From assembly GCA_936450465.1 (NCBI GenBank), contig OW388289.1, forward strand, positions 80,803,093 through 80,867,092: a stretch of DNA of 64,000 bases, in the 5' to 3' direction. This DNA comes from Gibbula magus. Lineage: Eukaryota; Mollusca; Gastropoda; Trochida; Trochidae. Numbering within the stretch: position 1 is the first letter of the stretch; each line of letters opens with the position of its first letter. Positions 11,600-24,700 of the stretch are shown piece after piece. Under the pieces are notes generated by a model. It was not told the origin of the DNA. It did no database searches and saw only the letters and a list, made by a program, of their open reading frames with translations. The translations under genes and the position numbers were made by a program.

Positions 11600-14500
11600 A
11601 CAGAGTCCAGTTAGTCTCAGAGTAAATATTAACACATTGTCCGTTAGCAGATTATTTCAAAATATTGAATGAAACCTGTCTGTCTATCTGGATTATCTAA
11701 TATATGAACACAACAACCCGCGAAAACATCAGCCTTAGCATGAGGAACACGTACAACAATCATCAGGCGCCATATTGCATTCAACCAAACAGTATGGATA
11801 CCATCGACATCACAACAAACAGCATACTTTACTGAGTTTTGTAAATCAAATTGTAAAACAAGACATCTTTATTTTTATGCTTGGAAATACCAAACCATAA
11901 AACAATGATTCGGGGGGTTTTCCTGTTGCGCTGGAATAAAGCTTTTACCCTTAGATGTTTTCTCGAACTTCTGTTATACAGCAACCGCTTGAAAGTTCTG
12001 TAGCAATTGTTCGATTAGTAAGAGAAATATAATATCCTAGGGTTCTATGTATTTCTTTAAAATATCGGAAACATCTATATCAGTGAATTCAATCTTCTAA
12101 AATAATTTGATTAGATATATATATTTATACAGTGAGTGCTTCATAATTTCCGTTTGCTCACCATCACTATAATGGTCGAATTAAATTTATGATGGAAGTT
12201 GCGTTCTTCCTCGGATGTCATTAGGAACAGGAGATTTAGAAGTATAACTCCTTTCCGACATGTTCAACCGGTCCTTACAGGGCGGGCGTGTGTTTAATAT
12301 TATTTATCACACATTTTAAAAGATGTTTTCGACATTGAGAAATATATTGCTCGAAAAAATTTCAACATGAACTCTTTTGAGAGGAAATTGGAGACTATTA
12401 AGGATGTCATCAAACGTTATTGAACGAACTATTTTCTCGATGAGGTGACCCACTATCGATACATCTCTTTTCCATGTACTGTTTTATTCCACTGTACGTG
12501 GTTTGTAACGAAAATGGCAATTTTATTATGCACGATGTTCCATATCAATTGTTTCTATATAGTGTACTAAATATTGATGATTGTATCCAAATAAAGTGAA
12601 CAAAAAAACTATTTAAAAAATATAATTTATCACGCATCCTTTAAATGATGATAACAATCAATATTTACAGATAGTAGTCCACGCGTGGATTTACTTTTGG
12701 ATAACTTTAAAAGATATTAAGGCTCCTGTGATAACTCCCCATTGTAGTTACATGTAGGTTTGAGGCTAACTTACATAACTCGCGCTAGTCACTGTCACTT
12801 GATATTTTGAGTCTTGATGCATTTCGTCTGTTTTAGTGTTTCAGAGTAGCAGCATGCTACGCCTGGACTTGGCGGTTCAGTAACGTGACATTTTTTTTAA
12901 AAAACCTGATATTCACGCGACGACCAAGTACACACATTTATAATCATTTTGCCAAACGGGCGGATGCCTTTGAGAAATCTCTGAAACGTTGTAATAACGA
13001 AAGCTTCAGAGCGCTATCAGCTAAGCACTGGAGTGACTGAAATATTTAGGTGCGAACAAAAATATTTTCTAAAATTAAAAATGTATATGTGGGTGTGAAA
13101 TAATTAATGAAATATTATTTTTGAACATAACTTATATTTTTTATAATTTCCATAATTGTTCATTATTATTTTTATTATTGCTTCATTCGGAACTCCATAA
13201 CAGCTCGTTTAGCAACTCATATGAAACTATATATATAAACTCAGAGAACAAAATATCGGGCAAAACAATGTGCATCGCCACTTCAGAAATACACATGCGA
13301 ATTCACAGTAAATATCGAAATATATAAGTTCGATGATAGATTAAAATTCAAGATTGGAAACATGCAAATTCAACGTTCGTCTTGATTATTTTAATGCATT
13401 GTTACCTAATAAGAATGATGTTATCACAAATTTTACTTAAATAAAACAGTACAGAAAGTCAACTTCAAAAGGATGAGTAAAAGTTCCGTTATGCAAATGA
13501 TCAAATTGACCTTTGTTTAAAAGACTATTCACAACAAACACGAATCAAAGAGAGAATCCATTACAACAAATTTTAATTACATGTATTTCAACGTTAAATC
13601 CGAATGAACATAACATAAGAAGGAAATACAGTTATAGGTAGTTGTGGGTATTGTTAGAAAAAACAGATTTACAGAAAATGTTAACGACATTTCTCATTAG
13701 ATGCGAAGACAAAACATACCTGTGAAACGATGTAATGATATCCTTCAACTCCACATACTATTCCAGAAATACATTAACGTATCAATGACACTGTATGTTT
13801 GCGTTGTTCTATATAAAGAGTTTATTCCTATCCATGGGCATGTGCATAATCCCCAGAAGTCATGGCTAAGGTCAACACACATAAACTACCTTAGTGAACA
13901 CGTCCTGGGAGCAGCACATGCAAGGACTATATACAATAACAAAGTCATGCTTATTTGTTGGTGGCGAAACCTTTGACCGCTGTTTTAATTAGCTTATCCT
14001 ATGTTGTAATGTCAATGAATGCCAATAGTATTAATAGTAAAAAATCATTCACCCGTAAGATGAATAACAAAGACAAATCTACTGATACCTAGATTCTAGA
14101 TATTTTTTATTTAAAAGAAAATGATGTAATGAGGAGGAACCCTTTGTACATTTATATGTATTCTTGTTGAAACTACTTAGTTTTAATATTGTTTGTTTAT
14201 CAAGTCGGTCATTTCCAACTAGAGTTACATCAATATATAAATAGTTTGGGATTGTGTAGGCTATATCTGTGAACCAAAACAATTGTTTGACTCTCTCAGC
14301 ATTCAATGTTTGAATTAAATAATGGAAATTTCCAAAGATTTCATAAATGCATACACTGAGGGTGAACTATTCAATTTCCGAATAAACCGTTTGAAACAGC
14401 TGTATCACATCAACGTATGGTCTCCCTGTGGTTGTTGAACACTTGATTTCATTATTATGCTATTATCCAGCTTATTTTGATAAAGCATATGTTGTTCCAC

Positions 14501-15820
14501 GCCATTGAATGTCAATTTGATTAAATCATGAAATACTGACGTCACTAAACCGGATAGGATTAATGCCTTTGTGTAATTGACCTTCGAAGATCAACATACT
14601 GACCAATGGTGCTGTTCAATTGTCAACAATAACATCAGGAGAAGTGGTGTTGTTTTAGAAAAAATCAAACCCATTCATTGACATTCCACTGAGGTTAACT
14701 AAACGACGCATTTGGACATTTGTGTTTTGGGAAATAGACCCTAAAGATGATATAATTATACAATAATAATTATAGAGTTTTTAAAATAACGACTTTTTCA
14801 GCTAACCACGTTATTTTTTCAGTTGATTTTATTAGATATAACCTCACAAGCACCAAACATAGTTTATATCTCATTCGTAAAATGTAATAACATTTCTTTT
14901 CAACATAAGGGTAATGATCGATCATTTTTATTCAAATGAAAATATATACCATCATAGTATACTCACATGTCGTGACTGCTCGGAGACTGATCTGAGCAGT
15001 AAATAAATAACATGCATTCATATCCGCAAGGAGTTAATTGATCACGAGAACGATTACATCACTGGTCTTTGATATATAAAACCGCTGCAGATGGAGTTAA
15101 TCCTGTAAGTGTTTTTATTGATGTTCAGAGATGTCAGATCACAGATCGATGTAATCCTGATCACCACATCAATCGATTTCAGCGAATGGCTGTCAGGGGC
15201 CCTTGAGTCAAGGTGAGGTAAAGTGTTTTGTTTGGTGCAAGTGGACGGTGGTATAACTAAGCGGATTACTTAGCATAGTACGGTTGACTTCGATTGAAGT
15301 TAAGTTGTTTGTTGTGTTCTCGTGTGAGTTCGATATAATACACATTCATACGTCATCTAAAACTTTAAAGGCAAAATCGAAAATTCAAATATTCAAAACT
15401 TTATTCAAAAGAGATTACATTAAACGTTATTCAATAAAACAATAAAACTTTGGTACGTAGAAAACGTGCTTTGTAATGAGGAATATTATAGATTTAATGT
15501 CCGCAATACATTGTACATTTGAAATTAATTGTATGCCTTTTGCCCTTCAGCCACAGTTGAAGCGTTGTTCTGTCCTTATAATGATGAGTATCTAGCAAGG
15601 AAGCCACAACCCCCATATTTTGATATCTTTGTCCTTCACAAATAAATTCATTTATCAAAAATATAATACTTCCAACATCATATATGCTCTAATAAATGGT
15701 TGTCGTTTAGCTGAATCAGTGTCCGTATTGTTCTTATGCTTATAGGTCACGTTGTTCAGTCACTGTAACCCGAAATTATCGTTAAAGGTATGTATACCAG
15801 GTATGTATTGGTCGTGATGA
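11600..15820. other. intergenic or 5' intron of the preceding gene, no CDS seen
   Basis: About 4.2 kb of AT-rich sequence without a recognisable coding exon. It may hold 5' UTR exons of the 429-aa gene, for example a minus-strand donor CACAG|GTATGT near 13720, but none can be confirmed. Confidence 0.5.
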
Positions 15821-15821
15821 A

Positions 15822-16650
15822 GACAGACAGATAGACAGACAGATATGTTTATTAATGTCTCACCTTGCGTATACATTACATATATACAAGAAAATAAAAC
15901 TATACAATATACACAAGCCATTCCATAGGAATTATGAGAGACAAACAAAAACTACTAGATAAAAAGCATAAAATACATTACATAGGTGTAAAAAAAAAAG
16001 CATTAATCATTATGTAAAAGGTATTACTTATATAAGAACCATCTTCTTCTTCGTAAAATATTAAAACAGGCTTTGGCACAAAAAAGAGTTAAATCACTAA
16101 GTGTAAAGAGCACTTCAAACTTCCCTGCATCTGTTAAAGTACTAAAAGTAGGATAAATATATTCTGCTTCTTTAAAAAGGTCATACCGTAAATCGTCATA
16201 TAGAGGACAGTTTAAAATAACATGATACTCATTCTCAACACAGCTGTTTTCGCACATTGGGCATGTTCTTTCTTCCTCGGGTAGACGTTCATATCGCCCT
16301 GTCTCAAGTCTAATAGGCGCCACTCCTAGCCTGAATTTTGCCATAGCACTTCTATGAGATCGGGGTACATGAGAAACTATAAAAGGTTCAACGTGATATC
16401 CCATTTTCTTCACTGTCTTGTAAGTTCTTAGCTTCCCGGTATTGTCCTGTATCCGCTGAGTCCACGCATACTTGTGCTTTTCAAACAGAATATCTTCCAT
16501 TGTCTTAGCGATGCCTGGTTGGATAGCGTTTTGTAGATGGCCACAGTTACAATCATTAAAAAGTTTTTTAAGTTTAAAATTCCAGTTTTTATGATGAAAA
16601 GGTAAACTATTACCGGTACTTAAATGTAGATGCTCCGTCACTTTTTAGAC
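15822..16650 (-). mobile_element. 5'-truncated LINE: C-terminal end of ORF2 and 3' tail
   Basis: An open frame on the minus strand (16641-16024, about 205 residues, no native start) encodes the C-terminal part of a non-LTR retrotransposon ORF2. It has a Cys/His knuckle CPMCENSCVENEYHVILNC (C127, C130, C134, H140, C145 of the frame) of the zf-RVT kind and ends WFLYK. The 3' flank holds AATAAA next to a TCTG/TCTA tandem tail (plus strand 15822-15846, AGACAGACAGATAG...), a usual ending for CR1/L2-like LINEs. The reverse transcriptase and endonuclease parts are missing, so this is a dead 5'-truncated insertion. The tail frame is still intact, which suggests it is young. The exact clade is not resolved. 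Confidence 0.72.
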
Positions 16651-18867
16651 GGTGTTATAAGCTTCATGTGAATGATTATACAAATGAAAAAAATGTCATA
16701 CAAATATTAATATGGACTTTTGAGGCCAATTTAGAAGTAGCTACTACAGAGAAGACATTAATTAAAAAATTAAGAAATTAATGAATGATCAACTTCGATC
16801 ATTTTCGTTTTAAATAAAGATGTTGATTATCAATAAATATCCTTATTTCTCTCATTCTATCTCTCTTTCTTTATATCTCTTTCTTTTAAAACATGCGATA
16901 TCATAACTATTTGGAGCTGCGACCTCAACTGCAAGAATACCTTGTTATCTTAACCTTTTTGTCGTCAACATTCATTGTTAAACATGGTGGGGGAAGACAG
17001 TAATTTGATTTTGGTTAATAACATATATAGTGGAATAAGTTCACAAATTTGGTTGCATTTGCATTATAGTAAAACGGTCAAAATTACCTTTAAAATCTCT
17101 GATACTGCGGAATTATCCAAACTAGCATTGACAGTGACAGCGTTCACCTCCGTGCTCAGTATTTCAATATTAGTTGATGGATCGTGATGTATGAACCGAG
17201 AATGCCACGACACCTGGCAACAATGAGCGGCTTCACACCTCCAACTCGTCCGATTTATCAAACCTGCTGAAGTTAAGCAATGATCAATAACTCAAGTAGA
17301 AAGGGCTCAGTCAGTAGGTCTCTGTCAGGGTGATCTCATCTCACCACCTTCAATATCATCTTTTTGTATCCAGAGAATGACGACCTATAGGATTTTCGTT
17401 GTTCTATTTAAAAACTTATATATATATCTTAAGCAGCTGAACGAATACGTGTGCAAGATCAGATATTTGTACATTGTATGTTTCAAAATATATATTCCGA
17501 CCCCTCGTGTTTCTTACAATACAGAGGTTGACGTATGGAAATCGTTTAACCTGTAAAATGTAAATTAAATCTTTATACAATTGCAACTTGCAATGAAACC
17601 CAGGATGCTCAATACAAAGTTCTTGGCCAGTAAATATATAATATTTACATTCGACGATGAAATACAACACAGTATGGTTCTTGAACAATTAGTTTTATGT
17701 AGAAGACGTCAATATCATTTGGTCTCTTGATACTCATAGTGAGGATAAGTGTTAGTTGCTTAACTGAGATCCATACACGTTATTAAACAACGTACAGTCA
17801 CAACTGCAGCTAAATGACTTGACTAACATTTGAATTTATAATTACTGTGCCTTGCTTAATAAAGGTCTATACTGTATTAAATACTCTTATCTTTACACGG
17901 TCACACTTGGTGACCTACTAGACAATGTAAATTAGTTGATTCTCTTGCATATGTAGAGTCATATACTGGCCGTGGCTCTTACAAGTCGTTTTACATAAAT
18001 GCGTTTGCAATCTCCTATTGGTTCGTAACACTTGTGAATAAGAAACGTTGGAGCTTTTAGCACAATAGTACCTTTAGTAACTTGTTTAATTATAGAATTT
18101 TAAATAATCGTTATGTATTTATTCTTTATAAGTAATCCATATAAATGTTCATGAAGTCTGTTTTGAATAGATGTTTTCGTTAACCAAAATATTACCAATA
18201 AGAAATTAAAATTTTCCTTGTTCACTAAAATAGTTTTGATAACTACTTTCATATCAAAACTTATTTTAGAAAACTAGCTCAGTTCTCAGCTTCAATTCTA
18301 GGTCATTGTCATTGTATGTTGTTCAACTTAGTTGAATCGTATAAACAAATCACAACTTTATGTTTGTATCGTCACTATGCTGACAGCAACATTCAGTACT
18401 TCTAACACAACTGATAGCGTTTGAAATGTTAGACTAAAAATGACATTAAATGATTTAAAAAATCTTGCCAAATTCGGTAACTTAACTTCGTAGGTTAAAA
18501 CAAATGTTCTAAAATCCTCACACATTAAACTATTATATGATAAGGGTCCCGAACACGTTAATATTGATTCACGTCTCGCTGTTACAACAGTTATGCGAAG
18601 CACTCGTATTCAATATCCATGAAGTATGCACGAACACACATACATAATGCCTATATCTGATCACAGCGTGTACCAAATTTCATATGCATTGTTGATAGTA
18701 GTGTGTTGTTATATACCCCTTCCTATCATTCCGCGGGTAATTTCATATACTTTATAATCAATATTGTCACACGCTGAAATAACATAAGCCCAGATAATGT
18801 ACTGATAATGACATGGGTTCGCTTTTGTTCATTGTGATTACACTTCCAGATTTACCTTATCTACTCT

Positions 18868-18870
<3 letters not shown>

Positions 18871-18940
<70 letters not shown>
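18871..18940. repeat. (AT)n microsatellite
   Basis: About 35 uninterrupted AT dinucleotides. Confidence 0.97.
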
Positions 18941-18945
<5 letters not shown>

Positions 18946-19839
18946 GTGCCTGTATAATATAAATCAAGTTGAATACAAATTCAAATCCCATTTCGTTAAA
19001 CCTGACCTGTGTTATACTATCTGTCACGAATGGATTAAATTTCTAATACATTCGAAGTAATTTGAATAAGCCGACCCCTTGGACTGACAGTACTTAACTT
19101 TAACGGTCCATGTAGAAATGTACATGTCTGTTACCGGTATATATACCGGTTCGCGGGAACAATATATATCATTCAATTTTACAAGAGTCTCGGTGATTTA
19201 AAGAGAGCTTTACACTTCTGAAATCGTACACAGGATGAAAACATTTGCATTACAGTCAGTGGGTGTGCGAGTACGGTGATTATAAGAAGCATGATTAAAA
19301 TGTAAAAACGATCCTAGGATTTAGTTGGCAGTGTCCTGAAATGGAAGTGTAATACAACGAATACAGATTGCTTATGGTAAAGGAAAGCGGTCAGTCGAGA
19401 CGTGAGACAACTTCTAAGCATCTTCGGCATTAATTTCAAACGAAAATATAAATCTTACCTCGACCGCTTGACTTTTCACGCCCAGAACACTAATAAAACA
19501 GGACCTAGTACTTAACCTTGTGAGATCCCTGTTTGAACTGACACCATTTATGAAAACCAAGTCTGCTGCTAAATCAATCCCTATCCGTAGGTGGTCTGAG
19601 GTAGCCGTTATTTAAATTCAACGAGAAAACCATTATCGTATGTAATGACACGTCAGAGGGTCCCTTCTCTATTCATATCCTGTTTGGAAATGGAATTTCT
19701 AATCAACTATCTTTTGTACAGTATAGTATATCAACGATCTCTAAGGGTCGTATACCTTTCTAGAAGAATGACAATCACTTCCTTGACAGAGCTATGTTGG
19801 GGGTCGTTTCTGGGTATTTGGTGAGATGAGGCGTAACTA

Positions 19840-19925
19840 AATTGTATTGGCTGATAGGCTCAATATCACATGCGCTGACAGAAAATGACACTTGATCTAT
19901 AGACGTCGGGTGGGATTGACTCAAA
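19840..19925 (+). repeat. dispersed repeat C, copy 1
   Basis: The string GCTGATAGGCTCAATATCA..GCGCTGACAGAA..TGACACTT..ATGGATTGACTCAAA-like sequence recurs in the same order at 24078-24155 with substitutions. Confidence 0.45.
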
Positions 19926-20432
19926 CGTTTGTTTGTATATATCAAAGTGAGGAGTGTGTAGTTTATATGTCTGTATACTTATTGTGTTCCAATACATAGG
20001 GATTAGTAGGATTTTATTGTTTAGGAGACGTTTTTATTTCATGGGAAGGGTGGGCAGTTGATTTATTCCAAGAGTACATGTTTAATTCAACTAAGTCACG
20101 TTTTATTGGTTATAAAGTTTCGTTTTATTGTTTTTGTGTCGATATCGTTCATACGTCTGTATACTTTATGGTATCCTGCAACAAAGGTTTAATGCAACTT
20201 AAGTCACCTACGTGACGTTAATGAAAAGAAATATGAGTCTATTGAAGTATCCGTTTCCTTCTATTGCTCTTTGTCTTGGTAGCCTGGACAGATTCGTTTA
20301 GCTTGATCACAACATAGTTGTTTAAGGTGTTGTAATAGTGACTAAAATTCAACAATAAATAACAAACATATTCTTAGTTCTATGAAAATCTGAGTGCTGG
20401 GTTTGACGATGTTTTAAATACAAAATATAGAG

Positions 20433-20806
20433 ATTATTACCCGAGGAAGTGTGTCATATGACTTTTACGAAACGAGTGTGAATTTTTGTATTGCCCGAGC
20501 GAGAGCGAGGGTTATACATACATTTGCACGAGTTTCGTAAAAGTCATATGGCACACTTTCGAATGTAATAATTTCTTTATTACCCATTTTATTCCATTTG
20601 ATTCGCGTTAAAATAGTCAGGAAACGGCCCACTTCCCTTGCGACGGCAACCTATAGTGACGTCACGAACAATCATTTTTATGACGTCACAGGCGACGTAA
20701 TACGGGGAGCCGCGGTGAAACAATCGTTGCTAGGCAACCGTGATATGTGCACATGTGCTCATATCAAAAATATTAACTCGGTTATTTTCAACCATATGGG
20801 TAATAA
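20433..20806. mobile_element. hairpin MITE, family D, copy 1
   Basis: An inner foldback (20433-20575) pairs GTCATATGACTTTTACGAAA with TTTCGTAAAAGTCATATGGC around a loop containing GCGAGAGCGAGGGTTATAC. ATTATTACCC at 20433 is mirrored by GGGTAATAA at 20798-20806, so the full element may be about 370 bp. The segment between holds several TGACGTCA-type words (near 20660-20690). A second copy lies at 57396-57550. Confidence 0.65.
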
Positions 20807-21026
20807 AAACATATAAGCATTGACATCTTAGTGGTAAAAGTTTTCGAAAACTAAATGTTAATGCATCTCTAAATTCCACATTAACCGGAAGCTAATAAAA
20901 ATGCGGATCAAAAACATGCCGAGTTTATTTGTACCAATTTAACATTGCACGATATTTATATTATTATTTGCGGACAGACACAGATACCGATAGGTGGTAT
21001 TATTAATCTAACATATTTACATTTAT

Positions 21027-21712
21027 AAGGAAGGATCAACCCAAGAAATGTTCAATCCAAGGAAGTACCAATCCAAGGTAGGACCAATCCAAGAAAGGAT
21101 CAATCCAAGGAAGGATCAATCCAAGGAAGGATCAAATCTGAGAAAGGATCAATCCAATTCAAGGAAGGGTCAATCCAAGGAAGGGTCAATCCAAGAAAGG
21201 AGCAAGACCATTATAAAAAAGGGTCAATCCAAGGAAGGAACGATCCAAGGAAGGAACAATCCAAGGAAGGATCAATCCAAGGAAGGACCAATCCAAAGAA
21301 TGATCAAAACTAAGAAAGGATCAGTTCAAGGAATAACCAATCCAAGAAAGGAGCAATCCAAAGAAGGACCAATCCAAGGAAGGATCAATTCTAAGAAAGG
21401 ATCAATCCAAGAAAGGGCTAATCCAAGGAATGAGCAATCCAAAAAGGGACAAATTCAAGGAAGGACCAGTTCAAGGAAGGAATCAAATCTCAGAAAGGAT
21501 CAATCCAAGGAAGGGTCAATCCAAGAAAGGAGCAAGACCATTCCAAAAAATGATCAATCCAAAGAAGGGCCAATCCAAAGAAGGGCCAATCCAAGGAAGG
21601 AACAATCCAAGGAAGGGTCAATCCAAGGAAAGGTCAATCCAAGGAAGGGTCAATCCAAGGAAGGGTCAAGACCAATCCAAGGAAGGATGAATCAATCCAA
21701 AGAAGGATCAAT
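21027..21712 (+). repeat. 16-bp minisatellite (consensus AATCCAAGGAAGGATC)
   Basis: About 40 degenerate copies of a 16-bp unit. Because 16 is not a multiple of 3, the frames rotate, and three units translate as QSKEG.IQGR.NPRK. Apparent proteins of up to 239 residues arise this way and are treated as by-products of the repeat. Confidence 0.9.
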
Positions 21713-21719
21713 CGCAACA

Positions 21720-24700
21720 AAGTTGTTAACTGATCTACAACATTTACTTATATCTTCCCTAAAATGAATTCTTATGACCTGATGATTTCATATTTCATGG
21801 AATGTTATGATTTTATAATTATATAATTCCCAAAGGTGATTAAAATTTCGGATTTCCTGGAGCTGATAAATTAATTACATATTTCCTCGAGCTGGTAAAC
21901 ATTGTATATGTCCTGGAGGCGATCAAGATTTATTATCTCCCAAAGTTGATTAAGATTTTATATTTCCAAAGGCGATCAGTATTTTCCATTTACTAGACTT
22001 CATATTCGTGATTTCATATTTCACACGGTTGCTGAAAATTATAAATTCTATGCTGGTTCATTTAGTTAAGTTTCAAAGTTATAAAGGTGAAAGCCGAGAT
22101 TTATGATCGAAAACCGGCCAATGACGCGCACCAATTGGTCAAACGTAATTTTGGAAACTAACCTATAGCAAACAAAAAGACAAATGTAGGTGTTTATATA
22201 TGTGTTAGGCTACATTATCACTGTGCATATATGTGACCCGCAATTTCGGTTTCTGCGCATGTAAACTGCTGTTGTTCGACTTTCTTTGAATTCAAGTAAC
22301 TATTTGGCGTTAACATAAGACGATGCAAGTAAAGTACAATATTTGATCAGCACGTGTGGTCTTTTGACACGTAAGAAAGTCAAATAAAATATGAAATATA
22401 AATACAAAATACCCAATGGCTCTTTAAGTGAATCAAAAGAACTAAATTGATTGATACTTCAATAATTGGTTTAATATTCCCTATTCATCATATATAAATT
22501 CGCTAAAAGAAACTATGTACTTTTAAAAGTGTAAATGATCATTTAAAAACATCAAGACGTCGCTATAGATTGTGGTATTTGTTCGAGTCGAATAGATGTA
22601 AAATACAATTTTGTTAAATATTATGATGAAACAGCAAAATTACGAGTACAAATAATAACTAAAATATCTGCTTGTTTAAATGCTTGTTAAATCAATAGAA
22701 GAATCATGAACGAATCACTGCAAAAGAACGACGACAGGTGTTAAGAATGTTGCATTATCTCATTGATAAATCAAAATTCCACGCATATCGATTCACATGG
22801 AACAGTTGACATCGGCCACATGGAGAGGAAATCCGCATGTACGGCATCAATATTGGCCACTTACCCGGTATTGAGAGTGCTGGATGTTTACTGCCTCTGA
22901 ATCGAGTATCCTGCATTAGCCCCACCCATAGCTACCGGTGGTTTGGCATAGTGTTAGCCATGCAATAACATAATCTATTTCTGATATTTGTCAAACAACG
23001 TGAGGTGTCTGTGGCGTATCGTAGCTAGGAAACGTTATGATTTGTTTCTGTTTTATTATTTGATTACGGAAGTGGAGGACAAAACTTTCAAATGGAATTT
23101 TACAAACAAGAAAAGAACCTACAGATAGATTAGTAAGATTCAGCGTCCTTGTCATCTTAAAACCATGTCGACACACTTATTTTAAAAACATCTTGTAGAT
23201 ATTGTATGCTACGATTATAAATGACTTTTAATTATACGACTACATCACAGTTAAATATGAAAATAGTATCATTTTAATTATTGTCACCCATCAAAATCGT
23301 TCAGGTAGGAAGATCGATCTTTGATGGATACAGAATACTGGGCATTATGCTTCTGAATAATATATTTGGAAGTCTAAAAGAACATACATGCGTTGACGAG
23401 ACAATACGAAGATCAGTTCTTCACATATCGCTAACGATATATAGTTGGCCTTATTTGAATATTGAATATTTGATATTTTGATACGTTCCATGAAAGGGGT
23501 GATAAACACATCTCAGACAAAATTAATCAATTATATAATCAACATAAAATAACATACAAAAGACTTACCTATATGGTCGGTGGACTTTTTAGCTCCATAT
23601 TACTAAAAGGAGGCGGACGGAGAACATATCCTTGTCCAAAGTCTAAATGTCAACTAGTAGTGTGAGTCTAAGATGTCACTGACTGTCGGTAATTACAGAG
23701 ATTGTGGAGACTATTTGTGAGAAGACTTCGTAATCAATCAAATCTTAGGGAAACACGAGCCCTACTTTACTAGGTCAAATGTTGATCTCCAAAGCCCATG
23801 GCTTATAGAACAATCAACAGACTAAATCCTTGCACAAATAATGCTATGACATAGTGTACGCCTCCTGTACCGCTTATCCGTGTACATGCTATTGCCTACA
23901 ATTGGTGACGTGCTGTAGATAGAACACGGGCTATCCCAGTCCACGGTAACTACGAGTTACCTCATAACAGAAACCTTATCTCTAGCTTCTGTTCAACATC
24001 TTCCTATACACCAACGCTGGTGGTAGGGGGTGGGGTGGATTGGGTTAACGGGGTGGTGTGCTGGAACCAGATCCGTCTCTGATAGGTTGGATATCAACCG
24101 CGCTGACAGAAGTGACACTTTATCTGTACACCAGGGGTATGATTGACTCAAAGGAAGTGTATATGTTGTATGTATACTCATGTATACCGATAAATAAAGA
24201 ATACGGTTTATTATTATTTCAGGTGGTATGTTAGATCTGGGATTACTGGGATTTGGTACTGCCAATTTTAAGTGCAGGTATTTGTTGTGGATGGTAATTA
24301 ATAATAATGATTTGACTTAAGAAAGAACGATCCTTTACGTTGGCAATACAATGGTTCTCAGCTCTGTTAGTCCATTCAGTCTCTTTAAGTCTCTTTATTT
24401 TAAGCAATAAGCACTGTAAAGTCTTACCTTTTCACAATCCACATCACATCTACCTTGGATAATATCAAACAGTAAAAAGCTCAACTTGCCTGTTAAATAT
24501 ACATCTTCGTTGTTGGTATTAATCTTCATCAAGTTGACAATCTAAGGGTTCTCAACTCTTTCACTTTCTTGCCATGTGTTTGATTTATCAGAGAGACTGG
24601 AAAGAGATTTACACACTTGCAGTAGCACCTGGCAATAATGTTTTGGTACACGCCACTCTCTCCTCAGTCTTCATCAAATCCCAATAATGTTTAGCAATAA

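Larger units (their letters stand above)
16700..20430. other. intergenic, no gene seen
   Basis: No coding exon supported. Contents are the AT microsatellite at 18871-18940 and one copy of dispersed repeat C (19840-19925). Isolated splice-donor-like words, such as the minus-strand GAG|GTAAGA near 19460, are not backed by coding sequence. Confidence 0.55.

Noticed and set aside
21048..21767. 239-residue repeat protein
   Set aside because: Rotating-frame product of the 16-bp satellite; no start context or neighbouring exons.
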